Below are positions 8,193 through 18,107 of a DNA stretch of 64,000 nt, piece after piece. The translations under genes were made by a program, and so were the position numbers. Each line of letters begins with the position of its first letter. The first letter of the stretch is position 1. Origin of the DNA: UBA4742 sp963734965 (GTDB taxonomy: Bacteria; Actinomycetota; Acidimicrobiia; Acidimicrobiales; Acidimicrobilacustridaceae); the NCBI GenBank assembly GCA_963734965.1, contig CAVTJK010000004.1:1674001-1738000 (forward strand), given 5' to 3'. The notes beneath the pieces were generated by a model, which was not told the origin of the DNA, ran no database searches, and worked only from the letters and a program-made list of their open reading frames with translations.

Positions 8193-10493
8193 CTACTCCT
8201 GGGACATGATGGCCTCGAACTCGGCCAACGGGTTTCGGGCCGGCGGGCCCGTCACCTCGACCGTGGCCGAATGGATGGTTCCCTCGAAGCGGAACGGCGC
8301 CTCGTAACCGAGGCCCACGGCCGGCCCCATCTCGTACCCGCAGGTCACGCCGCCGCCTGTGTAGGTGAACTGCGACGGCGTGAAGCGTGGGATCTCACCA
8401 GATCCGATGTGGGTGCCGTCGCACGACAACGCACCCCGGCCCCGATTCGGACCGGTCGAGGTGAAGGTGAAGCTCAACGTGTGCCGGCCGCCGGCGACGG
8501 CCGAGTCGGATTCGATCAGGTGACGCTCCTTGCCGTAGAGGTTGTGCACGTAGCGAAGCCGACCGTCGAGCAGGTGCAACGACCAGCCGCCGAGCACGGT
8601 CCCCAGGGCCAGCAACACGCCGTCCCTCGCCCCGTCGGTGACGGTGACGTCGACCGAGATGGTGTGGTCGCGGTTGCGAACATCGACGGCGACCGATTCG
8701 GGGACCATCGACCCGAACGGGTGGTACCCGTACACGGTGCGATCGGGGAACCGGCTGGGCCGCGGGTGCAGGATCGTGTGCAGCACACGGTTGTCGAGCG
8801 GCAGCACCTGGTGGGCCCGCGCTTCGCGCCACCAGAGCTCGATCATCTCCGCCAGCCGCTCGGGCTGCTCGTCGGCCAGGTCGTGGGTCTCGGACAGATC
8901 GGTGGCGACGTGGTACAGCTCCCACACGTCGTCGTCGAACGGGGTCCTGAAGGCCAGCGAGTCGTCGTACATCGGGCCCAAGGGCTTGAAGGTCACCGCC
9001 TTCCACCCATCGTGATAGAGGGCGCGCGATCCGAGCATCTCGAAGTACTGCGTGACATGGCGCGCCGGAGCGGTCGCGGCCGACTCGTCGAGCAGGTAGG
9101 CGAAGCTCGTGCCTTCGATCGGTGACTGAGCCACGTGCGCGATCTCATCCGGCGCGTCGACGCCGATCAGCTCGAGCACGGTCGGGAGGACGTCGATGGC
9201 GTGGACGAACTGCGGGCGCATGGTTCCCGCCATGCCGTGCAGGCGGACCGGCCAGTGGATGATGCAGGGATCGGCCACGCCGCCCTCGTGCACCTCGCGC
9301 TTCCAACGACGGAAGGGGGTGTTGCCCGCCATCGTCCATCCCCACGGATAGTTGTTGTGGGCCGTCGGCCCGCCGATCTCGTCGATGCGAGCCTCGAGCT
9401 CGTCGGGTTGAGCGGGGTCGAGGTTGGTCAGGCGGAGGTCGTTGATCGATCCGTGCTCACCCCCCTCGGCGCTGGCGCCGTTGTCCGACACCAGGATGAT
9501 GAGCGTGTTGTCGAGCTCGCCGGTCTGCTCGAGGAACGCGAGCAGCCGCCCGATCTGGTCATCGGTGTAAGACAGGAAGGCGGCGAAGCACTCCATGAAC
9601 CGAGCGGCCACCTTCCGCTGGCCGTCAGCGAGGTCGTCCCAGGCCGGCACCCAGGGCGGCCGGACCGACAGCTCGGTCTCGGCCGGGATGAGGCCCATGG
9701 CGCGCTGGCGGGCGAAGGTCTCCTCGCGCCACTGATCCCAGCCCCCGTCGAACCGACCCCGGTAGCGCTCGATCCACTCCGCCGGTGCGTGATGGGGTGA
9801 ATGGCAGGCGCCCGTGCAGAAGTAGAGGAACCAAGGCTGTTCGGCGGCGACGCTGCGGTGGTCACCCAGGAAGTCGATGGCCCGGTCGGCCAGGTCGGCG
9901 CTCAGGTGGTAGCCCTCGTCGACCCGGCGGGGCGGGGCGACGGAGTGGTTGTCGTGGTAGAGCGCCGGCACGAACTGGTGGGTCTCGCCGCCATGGAACC
10001 CGTACCACCGCAGGAAGCCGCGACCGAGAGGCCAGGTTCGGCGCGAGCCCGCCATGTGCGTCTGGTCGTCCGGCGTCAGGTGCCACTTGCCCACGGCGTA
10101 GGGCGCGTAGCCCTCGTCGGCCAGCATCTCGGACAGGAAGCCGTTCTCGATGGGGATCTCGCCGCAGTAGCCCGGATAGCCCATGGCCAGGTCGGCGACG
10201 CGGCCCATGCCGTTGCGGTGGTGGTTGCGCCCGGTGAGCAGGCACGACCGCGTCGGTGAGCACAGGGCAGTGGTGTGGAAGTTGGTCAGGCGCACGCCCC
10301 CCGCCGCCAGCCCGTCGATCACCGGCGTGGAGATGTCGGACCCGTAGCACCCCAGCTGGGCGAAGCCCACGTCGTCGAGCACGACCAGCAGGACGTTCGG
10401 CGCCCCAGGCGGCGGTTGCGGTTCGGGCGCCCACCACGGCTCGGAGTCCCGCCAATCCCGCCCGATCACGCCGCCGAAGTCGGCCGTCCCCAT
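8193..10493 (-). CDS. Arylsulfatase (formylglycine-type sulfatase)
   Basis: A 766-residue alkaline-phosphatase-fold sulfatase that hydrolyses sulfate esters. The metal site VLLVVLDDVGFAQLG near residues 34-48 and the modification motif CSPTR at residues 78-82 mark C78 as the residue converted to formylglycine. ILVSDNGASAEGGEHG and GNTPFRRWKREVHEGG complete the active site. The last 180 residues form a beta-rich C-terminal domain seen in long actinobacterial arylsulfatases. No signal peptide is visible, so the enzyme is probably cytoplasmic or uses a non-classical route. It could release sulfate from organic esters, which would fit the sulfate-use genes elsewhere in the window, but they are not linked to it. 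Confidence 0.93.
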   Translation of the reverse strand: MGTADFGGVIGRDWRDSEPWWAPEPQPPPGAPNVLLVVLDDVGFAQLGCYGSDISTPVIDGLAAGGVRLTNFHTTALCSPTRSCLLTGRNHHRNGMGRVADLAMGYPGYCGEIPIENGFLSEMLADEGYAPYAVGKWHLTPDDQTHMAGSRRTWPLGRGFLRWYGFHGGETHQFVPALYHDNHSVAPPRRVDEGYHLSADLADRAIDFLGDHRSVAAEQPWFLYFCTGACHSPHHAPAEWIERYRGRFDGGWDQWREETFARQRAMGLIPAETELSVRPPWVPAWDDLADGQRKVAARFMECFAAFLSYTDDQIGRLLAFLEQTGELDNTLIILVSDNGASAEGGEHGSINDLRLTNLDPAQPDELEARIDEIGGPTAHNNYPWGWTMAGNTPFRRWKREVHEGGVADPCIIHWPVRLHGMAGTMRPQFVHAIDVLPTVLELIGVDAPDEIAHVAQSPIEGTSFAYLLDESAATAPARHVTQYFEMLGSRALYHDGWKAVTFKPLGPMYDDSLAFRTPFDDDVWELYHVATDLSETHDLADEQPERLAEMIELWWREARAHQVLPLDNRVLHTILHPRPSRFPDRTVYGYHPFGSMVPESVAVDVRNRDHTISVDVTVTDGARDGVLLALGTVLGGWSLHLLDGRLRYVHNLYGKERHLIESDSAVAGGRHTLSFTFTSTGPNRGRGALSCDGTHIGSGEIPRFTPSQFTYTGGGVTCGYEMGPAVGLGYEAPFRFEGTIHSATVEVTGPPARNPLAEFEAIMSQE

Positions 10494-10730
10494 CGGTGCA
10501 CCCCCTGGCTGGTCCCCAGCCGGTCGACCGACCGGCGATCGCTGGTCGCGGCCCCGGCGGGACAGGCCGACAGGCTACCGGTGCGCACCGCCGGGGATCG
10601 TTCGGCATCGCCGACCACGGTCGGCCGAGGCCCGAGCGAGGGGCTGGGCCGTGAGGCCGGCTGGGGCCACGCTGCGGCCGCCTTGCCAGCCACGGCGTTT
10701 GTCGGTGAGCATGAGGACGTGCCTGCCGCA

Positions 10731-11630
10731 ATGCTGCGGACCTTCCGCGCCGGTGAATTCGACCCCAACCGCCTCGTCGACGAGAAGGCCGGTCGGCAGA
10801 TCTCGCTCTGCCTGCCGGCCCGCGACGAAGAGCGCACGGTCGGTGGGATCGTCCAGGCGGTCCGCAGCGCACTGGTCGACCAGCTCCCGCTGATCGACGA
10901 GCTGCTGGTCATCGACGACCACTCGACCGACGCCACCGCGCGAGTGGCCCGCGACGCCGGCGCCACCGTCGTGCGGGCCGACGAGATCCTGCCGGAATAC
11001 GGTCAGGGTCACGGCAAGGGCGGCGCTCTCTGGAAGTCGCTCTACGCGTCACGAGGTGACCTGATCGTCTGGTGCGACGCCGACGTCCGCAACTTCGACC
11101 CGACCTTCGTCGTCGGCCTGCTCGGCCCGTTGCTCACCCGCAGCGACGTCAGCTTCGTGAAGGGGTTCTACGACCGGCCGACCGACGACGGCACCAGCGG
11201 TGCCCGCGGCGGGGGCGGTCGCGTGACCGAGCTGGTCGCCCGCCCGCTCGTGTCGCTGCTCTTCCCCAACTTGACGCCGTTCATCCAGCCCTTGGCCGGC
11301 GAGTACGCCGGTCGACGCGACGTGCTCGAGCAGCTCCCCTTCGTCGAGGGCTACGGGGTCGATCTGGCCCTGCTCGTCGACATCGAGGCTCGCTTCGGAC
11401 TGGGCGCCATGGCCCAGGTCGATCTGGGCGAGCGCGTGCACCGCAACCGGCCCCTCGACGAGCTGTCGGCTCAAGCCATGGCCGTCCTGCAGGCGGCGCT
11501 GCACCGAGCCGCTCCCGAACTGGTCGGCACGATCGAGGTCCTGGCCCGTCCTGGCCATGAGCCCCTGCTCGTGGACGTCAGCGAGCGCCCTCCCCTGGTC
11601 CAGGTCCCGGAGTACCGCCGCACGGCGTAG
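10731..11630 (+). CDS. gpgS: Glucosyl-3-phosphoglycerate synthase
   Basis: A 299-residue GT-A glycosyltransferase (GT81) that joins glucose from an NDP-glucose to 3-phosphoglycerate. This is the first step towards glucosylglycerate and the methylglucose lipopolysaccharides of Actinobacteria. The NDP-sugar site is ISLCLPARDEERTVG; LLVIDDHSTDAT and the metal-binding DAD in VWCDADVRNFDP follow. FIQPLAGEYAGRRDVLEQLPF and GYGVDLALLVDIEARFG are typical of the family. ATG 10731 was chosen; in-frame GTG 10719 is possible, but its purine stretch is too close. No gpgP phosphatase is next to it. A glycerate kinase and the trehalose genes lie just downstream. Confidence 0.93.
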   Translation: MLRTFRAGEFDPNRLVDEKAGRQISLCLPARDEERTVGGIVQAVRSALVDQLPLIDELLVIDDHSTDATARVARDAGATVVRADEILPEYGQGHGKGGALWKSLYASRGDLIVWCDADVRNFDPTFVVGLLGPLLTRSDVSFVKGFYDRPTDDGTSGARGGGGRVTELVARPLVSLLFPNLTPFIQPLAGEYAGRRDVLEQLPFVEGYGVDLALLVDIEARFGLGAMAQVDLGERVHRNRPLDELSAQAMAVLQAALHRAAPELVGTIEVLARPGHEPLLVDVSERPPLVQVPEYRRTA

Positions 11631-11639
11631 TTGCCTGGC

Positions 11640-11945
11640 TCTCCGGTCGGCAAGCCTCCCTCCGAGCGCTTCGCCATCCGGGTGTCACCGGATCTGCGGC
11701 TCCACTCCGTTCCGCCGCCGTCACCCCCGTCGGCCAGCCCCCCTCCGAGCGCTTCGCCATCCGGGTGTCACCGGATCTGCGGCTGCACTCCGTTCCGCCG
11801 CCTCACCCCCGTCGGCCAGCCCCCCTCCGAGCGCTTCGCCATCCGGGTGTCACCGGGTCTGCGGCTCCACTCCGTTCCGCCGCCTCACCCGCGTCGGCCA
11901 GCCTCCCTCCGAGCGCTTCGCCATCCGGGTGTCACCGGGTCCTCC
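11640..11945. repeat. 82-bp tandem repeat array (about 4 copies) between gpgS and the glycerate kinase gene
   Basis: The phrase GCTTCGCCATCCGGGTGTCA starts at 11668, 11751, 11833 and 11915, a period of 82-83 bp. The units are nearly identical and fill the whole 300-bp gap between two convergent genes. The same core phrase occurs at 24924-25200 and 41223-41335, so this is one member of a dispersed intergenic family. No gene fits here. Confidence 0.9.
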
Positions 11946-11947
11946 GA

Positions 11948-12934
11948 TCAGGCGGGTGAGAGGCGGTCGGCGATGACCTCCTCGATGCAGGCCAAGGTCT
12001 CCTTGCGGGCGCGGTCGTCGCCGAAGGTGTCGACCAGCGAGATGGCGTCGATCCGCGACTCGACCCCGTCGAAGCAGTCGCCGGCCACGGCCAGCACGGG
12101 GAGGTCGAGGTGGCCGGCCAGATCGGCCACCCCGCCGACCGTCTTGCCGTCGAACGACTCGGCGTCGAGGAAGCCTTCGCCGGTGATCACCAGGTCGGCC
12201 GGCTCGAGCCGATCGAACAGGTCGACCTCGTCGGCCACCACGTCGAACCCCGATTGCAGGTGGGCACCCACGGCGGCCAGTCCGCCCGCCAGTCCTCCGG
12301 CGGCGCCGGACCCTTCGAGATCACGTACGTCGACGCCATAGTCGTGGACGTACACGTCGGCGAGCCGCTCGAGGCGTCCCGCGAGGAACCGCACCTGGGT
12401 CGGGCTGGCGCCCTTCTGGGGCGCGAACACCTCGGCGGCCTCGACGAAGCGCGTCCGCACATCACACGCAACCACCAGCTCGACACCCCGCAGTCGCTGC
12501 AGCGGGTACAGCGCCCGCAGGGCACCCAGGCCGCCGTCGGTGGTCGCCGACCCGCCGACGGCCACGAGGATCCGAGTGGCGCCGCTCTCGACCGCGGTGG
12601 CCACCAGCTCACCCGTGCCGGTCGTGGACGCCGCCACGGGGTCGTTGCCCTCGGCTCCGCCGGCCAGCTCGAGCCCTGAGGCTCGGGCCATCTCGATCAC
12701 CGCCTGCCGCCGGTCGAGGCGCCACGACGCCTCGACGAGATCACCGAGCGGCCCGGTCACCGTCGTCGTCCGGTTGGGCCCGCCCAACGCCTCGAGCGTG
12801 CCCTCGCCACCGTCGGCCATCGGGATCTGCTCACACGTGTGGCCGAGGCGCTCGACGGCCCGGGCGATGGCGGCCGCCACCTCGCTGGCCGTCGCGGTCC
12901 CCCGGAACTTGTCCGGGGCGGCGACGATGTGCAT
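11948..12934 (-). CDS. Glycerate 2-kinase (GlxK/GarK type)
   Basis: A 328-residue glycerate kinase of the GlxK family, which phosphorylates D-glycerate, usually to 2-phosphoglycerate. The N terminus VAAPDKFRGTATASEVAAA and the block MADGGEGTLEAL are signatures of the family. ILVAVGGSATTDGGLGAL and ITGEGFLDAESFDGKT form the nucleotide and catalytic regions. Convergent with gpgS across the repeat array and divergent from otsA. It may recycle glycerate released from glucosylglycerate, which would tie it to gpgS; that link is inference. Confidence 0.93.
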   Translation of the reverse strand: MHIVAAPDKFRGTATASEVAAAIARAVERLGHTCEQIPMADGGEGTLEALGGPNRTTTVTGPLGDLVEASWRLDRRQAVIEMARASGLELAGGAEGNDPVAASTTGTGELVATAVESGATRILVAVGGSATTDGGLGALRALYPLQRLRGVELVVACDVRTRFVEAAEVFAPQKGASPTQVRFLAGRLERLADVYVHDYGVDVRDLEGSGAAGGLAGGLAAVGAHLQSGFDVVADEVDLFDRLEPADLVITGEGFLDAESFDGKTVGGVADLAGHLDLPVLAVAGDCFDGVESRIDAISLVDTFGDDRARKETLACIEEVIADRLSPA

Positions 12935-12964
12935 CCCCCATGCTTAGCGCCTCCGCCCCGTCCA

Positions 12965-13016
12965 CGAACCTGTGCCGCAACGCGCGCCCCCAGACCCATC
13001 TGACGGCACAGGTTCG
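12965..13016. repeat. 52-nt intergenic hairpin element, copy 1
   Basis: A perfect 13-bp inverted repeat (CGAACCTGTGCCG at 12965-12977 and CGGCACAGGTTCG at 13004-13016) with a 26-nt loop containing CGCCCCCAG. It sits in the divergent gap between the glycerate kinase gene and otsA. A second copy with the same stem and loop length is at 28473-28522. Confidence 0.9.
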
Positions 13017-13061
13017 AGTGGGTTTCGTGGGTCGTCGATCGGGCTGGGGCATGATCGGAGG

Positions 13062-14456
13062 ATGACCGAGCCCGGGCGCGCCACCGACCGGCCGCTGGTG
13101 CTGGTGTCGAACCGCGGCCCGCTGGCCTTCGCCGTCGACGAGAGCGGATCGCTCACGGCCAAACGAGGCGCGGGTGGCCTGGTGTCGGGGCTCGCCCCTC
13201 TGGTGGAGGGCACGGACACGATCTGGATCGCGGCGGCCATGTCCGACGGCGACCGGGTGGCCGCCCTCCGCGGCCCGACCGCGGCCGAGGGCTTCCGGAC
13301 CCGGCTGCTGGCCATCGACCCCGACCTCTTCCGCATGGCCTATGACGTGGTCGGCAACGCCACGTTCTGGTTCATGCACCACAGCCTGTGGGACCTGGCC
13401 CGGCGGCCCCGGTTCGATCACCACTTCGTCCGAGCGTGGGACGCCTACCGCGAGGTGAACCGGGCCTTCGCCGATGCCATCGCGGCCGAGGCTCCCGCCG
13501 GCGCGACCGTGCTGGTGCAGGACTTCCACCTGGCCCTCGTCGGGCCGATGCTGGCCGACCAACGACCCGACACGCGGGCGGTGCACTTCACCCACACGCC
13601 CTTCGCCGAGCCCGACCTGCTGCGGGTCCTACCCGACGCCATCGCCGTCGAGCTGCTCGAGGGGATGGCAGGTCACCACGCCTGCGGCTTCCACAGCCAA
13701 CGGTGGGCCGACGCCTTCACCGCCGACTGTCGCCAGATCATCGATCGCGAACCAACCACGTTCGTCGCCCCGCTGGGCCCCGATCCCGATGACGTCGCCG
13801 CCGTCGCGACCAGCGCCGCCTGCGCCACCGAGCTCGAGGCCATCGAGCGCGAGATCGGCGATCGCGCCCTGATCGTCCGCGTCGATCGCGTCGAGCTGTC
13901 GAAGAACCTGTTGCGCGGGTTCCACGCCTACGACGACCTCCTGGAGCGCTATCCGCAGTGGCGCGAGCGTGTGGTGTTCGGCGTCTTCGTCTACCCGTCG
14001 CGCGAGGGGCTGCCCGAGTACCTCGCCTACCGCCAGGAGGTCGAGTCGGTGGTCGAGCGGGTCAACGCTCGTTGGGCCACGCCGGGGTGGACGCCGATCA
14101 TGGCCCACATCGGCGACAACCACGCTCGGTCGGTCGCCGCCCTGCGTCGCTACGACGTCTTGCTGGTGAACCCCATCCGGGACGGTCTCAACCTCGTCGC
14201 CAAGGAGGGCGCGCTGGCCAACGAGCGCGACGGACTGGTGCTGCTCAGCCCCGAGACCGGTGCGTGGCCCGAGCTGGAAGGCGCCGTGCGGCGAGTGCAC
14301 CCCTATGACATCGCGGCCACGGCCGACGCCATGGTCGCCGCCCTCGAAGCGTCGCCCGAGACGCGGCGCGCCGAAGCAGCCGAGATGCGCCGCCGCGCTC
14401 GGTCCCGAACCCCCGCCGACTGGCTCGCCGATCAGCTGGCGGCGGCCGACTCCTGA
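13062..14456 (+). CDS. otsA: Trehalose-6-phosphate synthase (GT20)
   Basis: A 464-residue GT20 enzyme that joins glucose from NDP-glucose to glucose-6-phosphate. The family landmarks are present: VSNRGP with the glycine-rich KRGAGGL, VQDFHLAL, CGFHSQRW, VDRVELSKNLLRGF, which carries the phosphate-binding Arg and Lys, and NPIRDGLNLVAKE, the donor site. Several positions differ from the E. coli enzyme (WIAAAMSDGD instead of WIGWPG), so a related acceptor such as glycerol-3-phosphate cannot be excluded. ATG 13062 has GGAGG directly upstream. The convergent otsB next to it supports the trehalose assignment. Confidence 0.88.
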   Translation: MTEPGRATDRPLVLVSNRGPLAFAVDESGSLTAKRGAGGLVSGLAPLVEGTDTIWIAAAMSDGDRVAALRGPTAAEGFRTRLLAIDPDLFRMAYDVVGNATFWFMHHSLWDLARRPRFDHHFVRAWDAYREVNRAFADAIAAEAPAGATVLVQDFHLALVGPMLADQRPDTRAVHFTHTPFAEPDLLRVLPDAIAVELLEGMAGHHACGFHSQRWADAFTADCRQIIDREPTTFVAPLGPDPDDVAAVATSAACATELEAIEREIGDRALIVRVDRVELSKNLLRGFHAYDDLLERYPQWRERVVFGVFVYPSREGLPEYLAYRQEVESVVERVNARWATPGWTPIMAHIGDNHARSVAALRRYDVLLVNPIRDGLNLVAKEGALANERDGLVLLSPETGAWPELEGAVRRVHPYDIAATADAMVAALEASPETRRAEAAEMRRRARSRTPADWLADQLAAADS

Positions 14457-14474
14457 CGACCGGCGACGCGCCCG

Positions 14475-15248
14475 TCAGCTGGCCGCGGCCAGCTCCTCGA
14501 GCACCTCGAGGACCCCGCCAGGTCCGTCGACGACCAGGTCGGCGCGCTCGAGCAGCTCGGGGGCGACCTCGAGGCTGCGCACGCCGACGCGGAGCGTGCT
14601 CACCCCCGTGGCGGCCAGGCGGTCGAGCATGTCGAAGGCCGGGAGATCGCCGAGATCGTCCCCGAAGAAGCACACCGCGCTGAGGCCCTCGACCAGTTCG
14701 AGCAACGACGTGCCCTTGTCGACATCGATGGGCGGGTGCAGCTCGAAGGAGAGTCGGGCGGGCCGCAGCTCGAGGCCTGACCGGGCGGCCTGCTGCACGG
14801 CCCACCGGCGCACATCGTCCTCGCGCTCGGGTCGACCCCGGTAGTGCAACGTCAGCGACAAGCCCTTGGCCTCGACCCGCATGCCTTCGGGGCCGCGCGC
14901 CAAAGACTGGGCGGCGACGTCGTCCACGACCTCGCGCCACACCCCGCCCAAGGGATGGTCGATGCGTTGACCGAACACGATCAGCTCGAGTCCGTACAGG
15001 CCCGAGAGCACGACGGCGGGATCGAACCACCGGTTCAGGAAGCTGACCGGGCGACCGGACAGCACCCCGACCCGGCCGTAACCAGCCGCCAGTCGGGCCA
15101 GCACCGCGGGCGCGCCGGCGACAGGCGCCGCATCCCGAGGCTCGTCCACGATCTCGGAGATCGTCCCGTCGAAGTCGGTGAACACGCCCGAGTTGGCCGG
15201 GTCGGCGAGCAATGGTTCGAGCAGGTCGCGCCGGGACCGGCGAGGCAT
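14475..15248 (-). CDS. otsB: Trehalose-6-phosphate phosphatase (HAD family)
   Basis: A 257-residue HAD phosphatase that dephosphorylates trehalose-6-phosphate. The nucleophile motif FTDFDGTISEIV, motif II VGVLSGRP, GLYGLE, FELHPPIDVDKGTSL and the magnesium motif FFGDDLGDLPAF are all in order and match the OtsB pattern. It is convergent with otsA, with only 18 bp between the stops, and is the second gene of a minus-strand run, two bases downstream of the LytR_C gene. The gene ends in a palindrome that may help terminate both convergent transcripts. Confidence 0.93.
   Translation of the reverse strand: MPRRSRRDLLEPLLADPANSGVFTDFDGTISEIVDEPRDAAPVAGAPAVLARLAAGYGRVGVLSGRPVSFLNRWFDPAVVLSGLYGLELIVFGQRIDHPLGGVWREVVDDVAAQSLARGPEGMRVEAKGLSLTLHYRGRPEREDDVRRWAVQQAARSGLELRPARLSFELHPPIDVDKGTSLLELVEGLSAVCFFGDDLGDLPAFDMLDRLAATGVSTLRVGVRSLEVAPELLERADLVVDGPGGVLEVLEELAAAS
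14477..14494. terminator. 18-bp palindrome at the otsA/otsB convergence
   Basis: AGCTGGCCG / CGGCCAGCT is a perfect palindrome covering the last codons and stop of otsB, 20 bp beyond the otsA stop. It could act as a two-way terminator, but there is no loop and no T-tract, and it is also simply codons for Glu-Leu-Ala-Ala-Ala-Ser. Confidence 0.3.
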
Positions 15249-15250
15249 GG

Positions 15251-15877
15251 TCAGGACTTCTTGGTCGTCGTCGTCTTCGCTGTGGTGGTCGTGGTCTTGG
15301 CCGTCGTCGTCGGGTTCCCGCTCTCGACGGCATCGAGGGCGCCGTCGGTCCCGATCACGATCAGCACCGTCGCCCCGTTGAGCTTGGCCACCGGCGGGGG
15401 CGTCGGCATGGCCGCCACGCTGGTCGCGGGCAGGGCCAGGCTCGACGCGACGAGTTGGGCCTGGGCCTCGTTGCCGGCCACGAAGTACACCATCGTGGTG
15501 GCCGTCGTCGGCGCGTTGCCGGCGCCGGGCGCCGGATAGCCCTTGCCCGCCAGCACCGTGCTGACCTTCCCGGCGGCGCCCGACTTGCCGCTGCCGTTGG
15601 CCACGAACACGTGCACCGACGCCGGATCGATGGGAGCAGTCGTGGTCGTCGAGCCGCTGGCCCCCGACGGGTGCTCACCCGGCTGGGTCGAGGATGTCTT
15701 GGCCTTCTTGCCGGTGGCCAGGAGGCTCCCGTCGTCGCTGAACCCCTTGGCCAGCAGCAGCAGGCCGACGAGCACGGCGACGGCGACGAGGATGGCGCCG
15801 GCGACCGTGGTCCTGCGATCATCGCCGACGGGTGGACCAGCGGCGTGCGCCGGCCCGTCACCGGCGGGAGAGGTCAA
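15251..15877 (-). CDS. Membrane-anchored LytR_C-domain protein
   Basis: A 208-residue protein with one N-terminal membrane segment (AGAILVAVAVLVGLLLLAKG, about residues 27-46), a Ser/Thr-rich linker outside the membrane and a LytR_C domain (VHVFVANGSGKSGAAGKVSTVLAGKGY). The C-terminal tail is a Thr/Lys-rich low-complexity stretch. This domain accompanies LytR-CpsA-Psr cell-wall ligases, but the catalytic LCP domain is absent, so it is probably an accessory wall protein. The TTG start overlaps the stop of the DUF3263 gene (TTGA), and otsB begins two bases downstream, so the three genes look like one transcript. Confidence 0.82.
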   Translation of the reverse strand: MTSPAGDGPAHAAGPPVGDDRRTTVAGAILVAVAVLVGLLLLAKGFSDDGSLLATGKKAKTSSTQPGEHPSGASGSTTTTAPIDPASVHVFVANGSGKSGAAGKVSTVLAGKGYPAPGAGNAPTTATTMVYFVAGNEAQAQLVASSLALPATSVAAMPTPPPVAKLNGATVLIVIGTDGALDAVESGNPTTTAKTTTTTAKTTTTKKS

Positions 15878-16134
15878 CGGCCCGGATGCTCGGTCGCCTG
15901 GTAACCCTCGTGCCGGGCGCGACGGCGACGATCACGCAAGCGGCGGAGTCGACGCACGACCAGAGGGTCGTAGGCGTAGGCCTCGTCGGACTCGAGCAGC
16001 TCGTTGAGGATCTGGTAGTACCGGGCCCCCGACAGCTCGAAGCGCTCCCGGATGGCCGCTTCCTTCGGACCGGATTCGGTCCACCACGAGCGTTCGAAGT
16101 CGAGGATGGCTCGATCGCGGTCGGTGAACTCCAT
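15874..16134 (-). CDS. DUF3263 protein
   Basis: An 86-residue basic protein of the actinobacterial DUF3263 family (FTDRDRAILDFERSWW, then AAIRERFELSGARYYQILNELL, then a very Arg-rich tail). The middle resembles a helix-turn-helix, and such proteins are thought to be DNA-associated, but no function is established. The start at ATG 16132-16134 was chosen because the frame upstream runs antisense through the tRNA gene. It overlaps the LytR_C gene start. Confidence 0.88.
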   Translation of the reverse strand: MEFTDRDRAILDFERSWWTESGPKEAAIRERFELSGARYYQILNELLESDEAYAYDPLVVRRLRRLRDRRRRARHEGYQATEHPGR

Positions 16135-16251
16135 CTGGCAACCTTGCTGCACCGGCCCCCCCATTGCAAGCACCCTCCTACAAGTCGGGCCGCCGGCCGC
16201 GCGAGCCCTACGCTGGACCGCTGATCGGGGCGAGGGTCCCGATCTGGCCCC

Positions 16252-16325
16252 GCCCGGGTAGCTCAGCTGGCCAGAGCGCCGCTCTTGTAAAGCGGATGTC
16301 GTGGGTTCGAATCCCACCTCGGGCT
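16252..16325 (+). tRNA. tRNA-Thr (TGT anticodon)
   Basis: A complete cloverleaf. The acceptor stem GCCCGGG pairs with CTCGGGC (one G-U pair). The anticodon stem CCGCT/AGCGG encloses loop CTTGTAA, with TGT at 16286-16288 reading ACA. The T arm GTGGG-TTCGAAT-CCCAC is canonical. The discriminator is T, and the CCA end is not encoded. Confidence 0.97.
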
Positions 16326-16350
16326 CGCTTGAGCCCTCCCCCTCGTTTCT
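16321..16350 (+). terminator. Terminator overlapping the tRNA-Thr 3' end
   Basis: GGGCTC (16321-16326), loop GCTT, GAGCCC (16331-16336), then a pyrimidine stretch ending in CGTTTCT. The left arm is shared with the tRNA acceptor stem and discriminator. A second hairpin, GAGGGCGT-CCT-ACGCCCTC, lies at 16361-16379. Confidence 0.65.
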
Positions 16351-16499
16351 GGTGGCCATGGAGGGCGTCCTACGCCCTCAATCGCCGCCGGAAGACCGAG
16401 TCGGGGGCGATTCCCGGCGAAGATGTCGAGAATCCGGGGTTGGCTCCGTCCCAGGGGTGCATCCGGCCGACAGGGCCGGCATCACACGAGGAGAACACC

Positions 16500-16903
16500 A
16501 TGGCCAAGTACCTGATGCTCAAGCACTACCGAGGCGCACCGGCGCCGGTCAACGACGTCTCGATGGACAAGTGGAGCCCCGACGAGGTCGAGGCCCACAT
16601 GCGGTTCATGAGCGACTTCGCCTCTCGGCTCGAGACCACGGGCGAGTTCATCGACGGACAAGCGTTGTCGCCCGACGGCATGTGGGTCCGCTACGACGGC
16701 GAGGGGCGGCCGCCGGTGACCGACGGCCCGTTCGCCGAGACCAAGGACCTGATCGCGGGCTGGATGGTGATCGACGTCGACACCTACGAGCGAGCCATCG
16801 AGCTCGCCGGTGAGCTGTCGGCCGCACCTGGGGCCGGCGGCGAACCGATCCACGAGTGGCTGGAGCTCCGCCCCTTCCTCGCCGCGCCGCTCACCATCAC
16901 CGA

Positions 16904-16907
<4 letters not shown>
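16500..16907 (+). CDS. YCII/DGPF-domain protein
   Basis: A 135-residue YCII-related protein. It contains the family's DGPF motif (PPVTDGPFAETKDLIAGW) and the start MAKYLMLKHYRG. GAGGAG lies 6 nt upstream of ATG 16500, which fixes the start. The stop overlaps the start of the following ECF sigma factor as GTGA. Proteins of this type are the usual partners of ECF42 sigma factors. They are thought to act in the same response, not as classical anti-sigma factors, and their biochemical activity is not established. Confidence 0.93.
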
Positions 16908-18061
<1,154 letters not shown>

Positions 18062-18107
18062 CCTCGCCGCCGGCCGTGAAGATGGCCCCCGACGGCTCGG
18101 CGTCGAG

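Noticed and set aside
11640..11945. A CRISPR array or coding repeat
   Set aside because: Units are contiguous, with no constant repeat/variable spacer pattern, and no cas gene is nearby.
14477..14494. Palindrome at otsA/otsB as a specific regulatory site
   Set aside because: It is made of codons for Glu-Leu-Ala-Ala-Ala-Ser, so symmetry is easily explained by GC-rich Ala and Leu codons. Listed only as a weak terminator.
16135..16359. N-terminal extension of the DUF3263 protein containing VGFEPTTSALQERRSGQLSY
   Set aside because: This is the translated antisense of the tRNA-Thr gene, a classic false extension. The protein starts at 16134.
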